This document shows positions 1 to 5,257 of a stretch of DNA of 10,554 bases, one piece after another. The position numbers were made by a program, and so were the translations under genes. The notes below the pieces were generated by a model. The model had not been told where the DNA came from and ran no database searches. It saw only the letters and a program-made list of their open reading frames with translations. The stretch's first letter is position 1; each line of letters begins with the position of its first letter. The stretch comes from Acidimicrobiia bacterium (GTDB lineage: Bacteria; Actinomycetota; Acidimicrobiia; Acidimicrobiales; CATQHL01). The stretch covers positions 1 through 10,554 of the forward strand of contig JAGWAK010000039.1 of the NCBI GenBank assembly GCA_021296435.1, written 5' to 3'.

Positions 1-279
1 GAACCGCCCGCACCGGCGCCCGAGCCGCCGGCACCTACCCCGGAACCGCCCGCCCCCGCGCCCGAACCGCCCGAACCGGCGCCCGACCCGCCCGCCCCCG
101 CGCCCCACCCCCCCCCCGAACCGGCCTCTCCCCAGCCGGAACCGCCACCGGAACCGCCGCCGCCCGAACCGCCGGCGGATCCGTATGCGTCGCCGGCCTC
201 CACCGAGCCCGGGGAGTCGGAGCCCGAAGCCACCGAGCCGGAGCCCGAGCCTGCCGGCTACGACGCTCCCGGGGCGCTG
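1..279 (+). repeat. Proline/glutamate-rich linker repeats with a 10-C run
   Basis: This is the low-complexity part of the hydrolase gene. Codons alternate Pro with Glu, Ala or Asp in irregular heptads like EPPAPAP. An 18-base block at 46-63 recurs exactly at 88-105, 14 codons later. Bases 108-117 are ten consecutive C. The E-P-P pattern has the same frame on both sides of the C run, so the sequence as given is in frame. Such linkers usually form stiff extended spacers between a membrane or wall anchor and an extracellular domain; that role here is inference. Confidence 0.8.
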
Positions 280-1365
280 GTGGTGCCGCAGCCGCTGCCG
301 CCGGGCGACCCCGGGGAGATCATCGACATCGAGGAGTTGGACCTCGGCGCGGACTACATCGGCTACCGCATCCTCTACCACTCCCGCTCGCTGCGCGGCG
401 ACGACATCGCCGTGTCGGGCTTCGTGGCCACGCCGGCGGGCGAGCCACCGGCCGGCGGCTGGCCGCTGGTGGCGTTCGCGCACGGCACGACCGGCATGGC
501 CGACGTCTGCGCCCCCTCGCACGACGCCGAGGAGATCATCGCCGAGGACGGCGCCTACCTCGAGGGCTACGCCGTCGTGGCCACCGACTACGAGGGGCTC
601 GGCACGCCCGGCCTGCACCCCTACATCGTGGGTGTCAGCGAGGCCCGGGGCGTGCTGGACAGCGTGCGCGCCACCCAGCACGTCGGGAGCATGCTGGGCG
701 CCGACGGGATGCCGCGCATCTCCGTGACCGAGGAGTTCGTGGTGTGGGGCCACAGCCAGGGCGGTCACGCCGCCCTCCACGCCGGCCAGCACTGGCAGGA
801 ATACGCGCCGGAACTGGAGTTGCTGGGCGTGGCGTCGGGCGCTCCCCCCTCCCAGTTCTCCCTGCTCTACACCATCCTGCTGGGCGGGCCGTTCCAGGGG
901 TACGTGGCCATGGCCTCGGGCGCCTTCGCCGAGGCGTACGACGAGATCGAGTTGCAGCAGGTCTTCACCGACGAGGCGATCGGCCTGTTCGAGGTCCTCG
1001 AGACCGGCTGCACGGACGAGGTCTTCGAGGTGTTCAACCCGCTGGCCTCCGAGGAGATGTTGAAGGTGGAGAATCCCCTGAGCGTGCCGCCCTGGGATCG
1101 GGTCATCGTCGAGAACGACGTGAACAGGGCGCCCGTGCCGGTGCCGCTGCTGATCCTTCACGGCGCCGACGACGAGCAGATCCCCGCCATCAGCAGCCAG
1201 TTCCTGCTGGGCCAACTCTGCACGCAAACCGGTCAGGGCCCCACCGTGCGCTTGGAGTATCCCGGCGAGCACCACAGCGGCGCCATCGACGCCCACCGCG
1301 ACGACCTGCTGGAGTGGATCGGGGCCCGCTTCGCCGGCGAGCCGGCGCCGGACAGCTGCGCCTGA
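1..1365 (+). CDS. Secretory-lipase-type alpha/beta hydrolase, 5' end missing
   Basis: This is the C-terminal 454 residues of an esterase or lipase, probably exported. The frame is open from base 1 with no ATG or GTG before 280, so the true start and any signal peptide lie to the left. Residues 1 to about 65 are a linker of E-P-P-A-P-A-P-like units, followed to about residue 93 by a stretch rich in Glu, Pro and Ser. The catalytic domain then shows AFAHGTTGMADVCAPS (oxyanion region), DYEGLGTPGLHPY, the nucleophile elbow GHSQGG (Ser252), an acid in HGADDEQIP (Asp390 or Asp391) and a His in GEHHSGA (424 or 425). These match the secretory lipase family (PF03583, which includes Candida antarctica lipase A). 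Four cysteines could form disulfides outside the cell. GTG 280 is an unlikely start because the proline-rich region precedes it in the same frame. The substrate (triacylglycerol or another ester) cannot be read from the sequence. Confidence 0.86.
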   Translation, partial: EPPAPAPEPPAPTPEPPAPAPEPPEPAPDPPAPAPHPPPEPASPQPEPPPEPPPPEPPADPYASPASTEPGESEPEATEPEPEPAGYDAPGALVVPQPLPPGDPGEIIDIEELDLGADYIGYRILYHSRSLRGDDIAVSGFVATPAGEPPAGGWPLVAFAHGTTGMADVCAPSHDAEEIIAEDGAYLEGYAVVATDYEGLGTPGLHPYIVGVSEARGVLDSVRATQHVGSMLGADGMPRISVTEEFVVWGHSQGGHAALHAGQHWQEYAPELELLGVASGAPPSQFSLLYTILLGGPFQGYVAMASGAFAEAYDEIELQQVFTDEAIGLFEVLETGCTDEVFEVFNPLASEEMLKVENPLSVPPWDRVIVENDVNRAPVPVPLLILHGADDEQIPAISSQFLLGQLCTQTGQGPTVRLEYPGEHHSGAIDAHRDDLLEWIGARFAGEPAPDSCA

Positions 1366-1375
1366 TCGCGGCGAG

Positions 1376-2926
1376 TCAGATCCGCTGGGTGCGTCCCTCC
1401 CAGTAGGGATCGCGCAGGCGCCGCTTGAAGAGTTTGCCGCTGGGATCCCGCGGGAGTTGCTCGACGAAGTCCAGGGAGTGCGGCCGGCGCTGCTTCGCCA
1501 GCCGGCCTCCCAGGAAGTCCAGGATGGCCTGGCAGGTCTCCCCACTCGGTTCGACGCCCGCTGCCGGCTCCACGACCGCCTTTATCTTCTCGCCGAGATC
1601 CTCGTCTGGGATGCCGAACACGGCCACATCGCCAACCAGCGGGCATTGCTGCATGGCGCCCTCGATCTCCGCGGGGTAGATGTTCACGCCACCCACGATG
1701 ATCACGTCGCGGGCCCGGTCGTTGAGGAACAGGTAGCCCTCCTCGTTGAAGTAGCCGACGTCACCGACGGTGAAGAACTCGCCCAGGTGAGCCTCGGCCG
1801 TCTTCTCTTCGTCCTTGTGGTACCGGAATCGCAGACGCTCGGGCATCTTGACGTAGATGGTGCCGCTCTGGCCCGGCGGCAGCTCCTGGCCCTCGGAATC
1901 CACGACGATCACCTCGGTTTCGGGCCACGCCCTCCCCACCGTGCCCGGGAAGCGCCGCCAGTCCGCGGGACTCGCCAGCGTGCCGCCGCCCTCGGTCGAC
2001 CCGTAGTACTCCCAGATGCAGTCGCCCAGCCACTCCAGCATCTTCTGCTTGGTCTCGATCGGGCAGGGCGCCGCCGCATGGATCACGTGCCGCAGCGAGG
2101 ACAGGTCGTGGCGCTGCCGCACGTCTTCGGGAAGTTGCAGCAGGCGGTGGAACATGGTCGGCACCATGTGGGTCTGCGTGACCCGGTGCCGCTCGACCAC
2201 TTCGAGCGTCTCGGCTGCGTTCCAGCGGTCCATGAGCACGACGGTGTGGCCGAAGTGCAGCGACATGGTGACCCACAATCCGCCGGCGGCGTGGTACATG
2301 GGTGCCACGCTTAGGTGCACGTTGTCCTCGTGGGGTTTCACGCCGAACAGAGCCAGCAGCAGGGCCGAGAGCGGTGCCGACTCGTCCGGATGGCGGTCCC
2401 TGAGGGGCCGGCGCACCCCCTTGGGACGCCCGGTCGTGCCCGAGGTGTAGGTCATCGTGCCCCCGGTGGACAGGTTCTCGGGACGGTCCGCCGGCTGGCC
2501 GGCCGTCAACTCCGCGACCGGCCGGAACCCGTCGACGGCGCCGACCGAGAAGCGGTGCGGCACGGCCGTCCGCTCCGCAACGCCTGCCGCCTCGGCGGCG
2601 AAGCGCTCGTGAACGACCAGCACCCGGGCGTCGCTGTCGTCGGTGATGTAGGCGATCTCGGGGGCCGTGAGGTGCCAGTTGACCGCGGTGGCGTACATGC
2701 CCCCCTGGTAGGCGGCCAGCAGCAGGGCGATCTGCTCCAGCCCGTTCGGCAGGACCGTGACAATCCCGTCGCCGGTGCCGAGGCCAAGGGCGCGGAGCCC
2801 GTGGGTGCACCGGTTGGTCAACTCGGCCAGTTCGCCGAAGGTGGTCTGGCGCCCGTGGGGATCCACGACGGCCACGCGCCCCGGATCGTCCTCCGCAATG
2901 CTCCAGAAGCCCAGCGGATCCGTCAT
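1376..2926 (-). CDS. AMP-forming acyl-CoA synthetase (FadD-like)
   Basis: A 516-residue member of the ANL adenylating superfamily. It should activate a carboxylic acid with ATP to an acyl-adenylate and then transfer it to CoA in the cytoplasm. Motifs appear in the expected order: the P-loop TYTSGTTGRPKG (159-170), followed by an Arg-Arg pair; YYGSTE (307-312); GDVGY with the ribose-binding Asp (388-392); the hinge region LNDRARDVIIVGGVNIYP (401-418); and the C-terminal catalytic Lys498 in PSGKLFKRR. The start is fixed by GGAGGAGG (complement of 2931-2938) four bases before the ATG; the frame stays open upstream to 3040, but that extension is Pro/Gly/Arg-rich and unlike the family. A weak TAGGGT (complement of 2950-2955) could be its -10 box. 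Its stop lies 10 bases from the convergent lipase stop. Full family length, no broken motif. Substrate unknown; a fatty or branched acid is likeliest. Confidence 0.92.
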   Translation of the reverse strand: MTDPLGFWSIAEDDPGRVAVVDPHGRQTTFGELAELTNRCTHGLRALGLGTGDGIVTVLPNGLEQIALLLAAYQGGMYATAVNWHLTAPEIAYITDDSDARVLVVHERFAAEAAGVAERTAVPHRFSVGAVDGFRPVAELTAGQPADRPENLSTGGTMTYTSGTTGRPKGVRRPLRDRHPDESAPLSALLLALFGVKPHEDNVHLSVAPMYHAAGGLWVTMSLHFGHTVVLMDRWNAAETLEVVERHRVTQTHMVPTMFHRLLQLPEDVRQRHDLSSLRHVIHAAAPCPIETKQKMLEWLGDCIWEYYGSTEGGGTLASPADWRRFPGTVGRAWPETEVIVVDSEGQELPPGQSGTIYVKMPERLRFRYHKDEEKTAEAHLGEFFTVGDVGYFNEEGYLFLNDRARDVIIVGGVNIYPAEIEGAMQQCPLVGDVAVFGIPDEDLGEKIKAVVEPAAGVEPSGETCQAILDFLGGRLAKQRRPHSLDFVEQLPRDPSGKLFKRRLRDPYWEGRTQRI

Positions 2927-2930
2927 CGCA

Positions 2931-2938
2931 CCTCCTCC
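2931..2938 (-). promoter_or_regulatory. Strong ribosome binding site for the acyl-CoA ligase
   Basis: The complement reads GGAGGAGG four bases before the ATG at 2926. It selects this start over the longer open frame reaching 3040. Confidence 0.8.
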
Positions 2939-3055
2939 GGCAGGCGGCGACCCTACCGCGCCGCCTCCGGGACCGCCGGTCCGCCGTCGGGGTTCCGCCA
3001 GGGCCGCACCTGCGGCCTGGCCGTCACATGGGGGCAACATGGCAGAGCCTTCAGG

Positions 3056-3085
3056 TTGGACAATGCCATAGAGGGTGGTTAACGT
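3056..3085 (+). promoter_or_regulatory. Candidate promoter for the small membrane protein
   Basis: TTGGAC at 3056-3061 resembles a -35 box. After an 18-base spacer comes TAACGT at 3080-3085, which fits the actinobacterial TANNNT form of the -10 box. The GTG start of the next gene is 10 bases past the end of the -10 box, so transcription could begin at or just before the start codon. The nearest purine-rich stretch, GAGGGTGG at 3071-3078, is too far from the GTG to be a normal ribosome binding site. This is pattern matching only. Confidence 0.35.
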
Positions 3086-3094
3086 TCGCGTCCT

Positions 3095-3313
3095 GTGGAA
3101 TTGCTCGTTCCGCTTGCGGCATTTTTTGGCTCGTGCTTGCTGATCGCGCTCCTGGCCTGGTGGTCAGGCGCTTGGCGGTCGGTGCTCAGCGGGGTCATCG
3201 AGGATGCCGACCCGCAGCAGGACTCCGAGTTCTTGCTGCGTTCCGCCAACTCGGACTGGATCGAGAACCACGAGTTCTGGGAGACCTCCGAGATCGAGGA
3301 AATCGCCCTCTGA
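3095..3313 (+). CDS. Small single-span membrane protein with acidic tail
   Basis: A 72-residue protein that I do not recognise. Residues about 3-23 are a continuous hydrophobic span ending in a Trp-Trp pair, followed by one Arg at 28. The remaining tail, from about 36, carries about twelve Asp/Glu and a single Arg. A single in-frame TAA at 3080-3082 closes the frame upstream, and the GTG at 3095 is the first start after it. Codon use supports a real gene: the tail ends almost all codons in G or C, and composition shifts to a sensible soluble segment instead of the Arg/Pro/Ala-rich text of shadow frames. It stands alone on the + strand between two - strand genes, with its own candidate promoter and a hairpin just after its stop. 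The acidic tail could bind a partner or cation at the membrane; that is a guess. Not a lipoprotein. Confidence 0.58.
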   Translation: MELLVPLAAFFGSCLLIALLAWWSGAWRSVLSGVIEDADPQQDSEFLLRSANSDWIENHEFWETSEIEEIAL

Positions 3314-3326
3314 CCGACTCGGTCGG
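3314..3326. terminator. Short hairpin after the small membrane protein gene
   Basis: CCGAC and GTCGG flank a three-base loop, starting at the base after the TGA. Further GC-rich pairing (GGCC at 3327-3330 with GGCC at 3339-3342) follows in the 57-base gap between the convergent genes. There is no T run, so at most this is the T-less kind of terminator seen in high-GC bacteria. Confidence 0.3.
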
Positions 3327-3370
3327 GGCCCGAGCAACGGCCTCCGGAATCCGGTCGCCGACTTCCCACC

Positions 3371-3964
3371 TCAGTTGCCGCTGACCGACGCCTCCAGATC
3401 CAGCAGCAGATCCTTGGCCGCGGTGCCGCCCCCGTAGGGTCCGCGACGGCCGTCGGCTCGGACGACCCGGTGGCACGGAATCACCAGCGCAACGGGGTTG
3501 GTCGCCATGGCCGTACCGACCGCCCGGGCGGCTCTGGGACTGCCGGCGCTCGCCGCCACGTCCGCGTAGCTGCGTGTACCTCCGTAGGGAATGGCGGCCG
3601 TCACCTCCAGCGCTCGGCGGTAGAAGCCCGTGCTGTCACGCCAGTCCACCGCCACGTTGAAGTCCCGCAGCCTGCCGGCGAAGTAGTCGTCGAGTTGCCG
3701 GCGCACGCCGTCCAGGGGCGCGGCGGCCACCGCCACCTGGGGTGACACCGTGACGGCCATGGTGGCGGCCAACTCCTCGACGTCGGCGTCGGCGCGACCG
3801 GCGGCGCCGGGGGGCAGAAACGTGAGCCGCCGCAGCCCCGCCGCGGTGAGGGCCAGACCCAGGCGGCCGACGGGACTGTCGGTGTCCCACACCCACACCG
3901 CCTCGGCGCCCGCTGCCGGGGCCCCGTTCGGTAGATCTACTCTTCGGTTCGCCTTCTCAACCAT
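3371..3964 (-). CDS. ogt: Methylated-DNA--protein-cysteine methyltransferase (O6-alkylguanine repair)
   Basis: A 197-residue suicide DNA-repair protein that moves the alkyl group from O6-alkylguanine onto its own cysteine. The active-site PCHRVV gives Cys164, preceded by the Asn-Pro hinge at 156-157. Residues 141-150 (GSPRAARAVG) hold the Arg147 that flips the base out in this family, and the usual Glu near the end is Glu191. The N-terminal part (about 20-110) is the variable domain; there is no Ada-type regulatory domain, so this is the Ogt-type enzyme. I choose ATG 3964 because the longer frame to 4033 adds only low-complexity residues and family similarity begins near residue 22. No ribosome binding site precedes it; instead TATGGT (complement of 3971-3976) ends six bases before the ATG, as expected for a leaderless transcript. 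Neighbours give no repair operon. Confidence 0.93.
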   Translation of the reverse strand: MVEKANRRVDLPNGAPAAGAEAVWVWDTDSPVGRLGLALTAAGLRRLTFLPPGAAGRADADVEELAATMAVTVSPQVAVAAAPLDGVRRQLDDYFAGRLRDFNVAVDWRDSTGFYRRALEVTAAIPYGGTRSYADVAASAGSPRAARAVGTAMATNPVALVIPCHRVVRADGRRGPYGGGTAAKDLLLDLEASVSGN

Positions 3965-3970
3965 GTGCCG

Positions 3971-3976
3971 ACCATA
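3971..3976 (-). promoter_or_regulatory. Candidate -10 box for a leaderless ogt transcript
   Basis: The complement is TATGGT, six bases before ATG 3964, which would put the transcription start at the A of the start codon. The possible -35 is weak (GGGACT, 16 bases further up). There is no Shine-Dalgarno sequence in the interval. Confidence 0.35.
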
Positions 3977-4042
3977 GCCGGGAGGCGGCGACAGTCCCGA
4001 CCCATACCGAGGCCGAAGCGCCGGCGGCAGCACCCGGCACCT

Positions 4043-4540
4043 TCAGCCCCGCCGGGAGCCGCGCTGGACCGCGATGTCGGCAACCCAGCGGCCGTCGGTC
4101 TCCACCCCGCTGAGGACCTCCGTCGCCGCCATCAGGAACCGCAGCACCTCGGCGGCGCCGACACCGTCGGGCAGCTCGAACACGAGCCCCCGCCGGACGT
4201 GGTCCTGGCGCACCGTCCAGGCCTGCGGCACGTGCACCCCGTTCTCGGCCAGCCGGCGCACCGCGAAGCGGCCGGTGGGGTGCGAGATGCCGATGGTGGC
4301 CCGCACGGTGCTCCGGCCGCGCCGGTGCTGCGGGACCCAGGTGGCCTGCGGGATCTCCGGACCGCGGGCAGAGAACATCCGCCCCAGCGGTGAGGTGGGC
4401 GGCCGGTCCTCGTCCTCCACCCAGGGCAGCAGGTTGAGCCAACCCCTGCCGTCGCCCCGCACGGCCAGGTCCTCCATGCACGAGAGAACCTCGGCGGTGT
4501 CCTCGGAGGTGAACATGACGCCGGTGTGGTCCACGGCCAT
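4043..4540 (-). CDS. Hypothetical protein, 165 residues
   Basis: I do not recognise this protein. It has the balanced composition of a folded cytoplasmic protein: an acidic N-terminal helix-like segment (MFTSEDTAEVLSCMEDL, 9-25), a Trp-containing segment GWLNLLPWVEDED (33-45), a basic middle with HPTGRFAVRRL, and a C-terminal part with RGLVFELPDG followed by a likely helix (AAEVLRFLMAATEVL). No signal peptide, membrane span or metal-binding motif is seen. Overlapping open frames on the same strand are Arg/Pro/Gly-rich and look like shadows. ATG 4540 is the first start in frame that gives this composition; no ribosome binding site is visible. The stop is 78 bases before ogt on the same strand, so the two could be co-transcribed, although ogt has its own -10-like box. 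It is divergent from the phosphatase-ETF pair across 93 bases. Confidence 0.68.
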   Translation of the reverse strand: MAVDHTGVMFTSEDTAEVLSCMEDLAVRGDGRGWLNLLPWVEDEDRPPTSPLGRMFSARGPEIPQATWVPQHRRGRSTVRATIGISHPTGRFAVRRLAENGVHVPQAWTVRQDHVRRGLVFELPDGVGAAEVLRFLMAATEVLSGVETDGRWVADIAVQRGSRRG

Positions 4541-4619
4541 GGCGCGATGTTGTCACACCCGACCCCCACCACCTGCGCCACACCCCTCCAGCTCGGGCCT
4601 GTCGGGGCGGACCGGCCGG

Positions 4620-4625
4620 TACCGT
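4620..4625 (+). promoter_or_regulatory. Candidate -10 box for the phosphatase-ETF operon
   Basis: TACCGT ends eight bases before GTG 4634, consistent with a start of transcription at or next to the start codon. I see no convincing -35 box and no Shine-Dalgarno sequence in the 93-base divergent gap. Confidence 0.28.
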
Positions 4626-4633
4626 ACGGTCAC

Positions 4634-5257
4634 GTGAAGCTGATTCTGATCCGTCACGCCCTGCCCGAGCGGGTGGAGAACACCGACGGACCCGCCGATC
4701 CGGGCCTCACCGACGTGGGCCGCGAGCAGGCGCGGCGCCTGGCGGCGTGGCTGGCGGGCGAAGAGATCGATCACGTCGCCGCCAGCCCCAAGCTCCGGGC
4801 GGTCGAGACGGCTGCGCCCCTGGCCGCCCAGCAGGGCCTCGAGATCGAGACGGTGGAGGGCTTCTCGGAAATCGACAGCGGCAGCACCACCTACATCCCC
4901 TACGAGCAAATGCGGCGGGAACGCCACGAGATCTGGCGTCACCTGCGCAGCGGGCGCTGGCAGGAGGCCGGATTCACCGATCCGGAGCTCTTCCGCGACG
5001 ACGTGGCGAAGACCTTCGCGGCCTGGGAGGCCGACCACACCGACCAGACCGTCGCGGTCGTGGCCCACAGCGGGACCATCAACGCCCTCGTGAGTCACCT
5101 CCTGGGCATCGAGAACGTGTTCTTCTTCAGCTTGGAGTACACGGGCCTGTGCCGGCTGCGGCGCAACCTGCTGGGCGGCATGCACGTGACGTCGCTGAAC
5201 GAGACCGCCCACCTGCACACGGCTCGCGACACCCTCGACCCGCTGCCGGCGCCGTGA
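4634..5257 (+). CDS. Histidine phosphatase family protein (phosphoglycerate-mutase-like)
   Basis: A 207-residue cytoplasmic enzyme of the histidine phosphatase superfamily, in which a phosphohistidine intermediate is formed. The N-terminal LILIRHALPE gives the RH signature (Arg7, His8). Arg55 lies in SPKLRAVETA, Glu79 in FSEID is the likely acid, and His145 in VVAHSG is the second catalytic His. All core residues are present, so it should be active, but the substrate of this broad family (sugar phosphates, nucleotides, cofactor precursors, phosphoproteins) cannot be read. The GTG at 4634 puts the RH motif at the usual place, residue 7; the longer frame from 4526 would overlap the divergent gene and adds an unlikely N-terminus. 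The last four bases overlap the start of the ETF fusion (GTGA), so translation is probably coupled. Confidence 0.88.
   Translation: MKLILIRHALPERVENTDGPADPGLTDVGREQARRLAAWLAGEEIDHVAASPKLRAVETAAPLAAQQGLEIETVEGFSEIDSGSTTYIPYEQMRRERHEIWRHLRSGRWQEAGFTDPELFRDDVAKTFAAWEADHTDQTVAVVAHSGTINALVSHLLGIENVFFFSLEYTGLCRLRRNLLGGMHVTSLNETAHLHTARDTLDPLPAP

Noticed and set aside
1366..1375. Terminator between the convergent lipase and ligase genes
   Set aside because: Only 10 bases separate the stops and I find no inverted repeat there.
1457..2314. Open frame of 285 residues on the + strand across the first CoA ligase
   Set aside because: Shadow of the ligase; no start signal and no domain.
3095..3160. Possible lipobox ending at Cys14 of the small membrane protein
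   Set aside because: The residues before the Cys (F-G-S) do not fit L-A/S-G/A-C, there is no basic N-terminus, and the hydrophobic span continues past the Cys.
3957..4583. Alternative - strand frame of 208 residues over the hypothetical gene
   Set aside because: Its Arg/Gly/Pro/His-rich text lacks the mixed hydrophobic pattern of the 4043-4540 frame, and it runs into the ogt start region.
4553..5218. Open frame of 221 residues on the - strand across the phosphatase gene
   Set aside because: The phosphatase on the + strand has every catalytic residue; this frame is its mirror.
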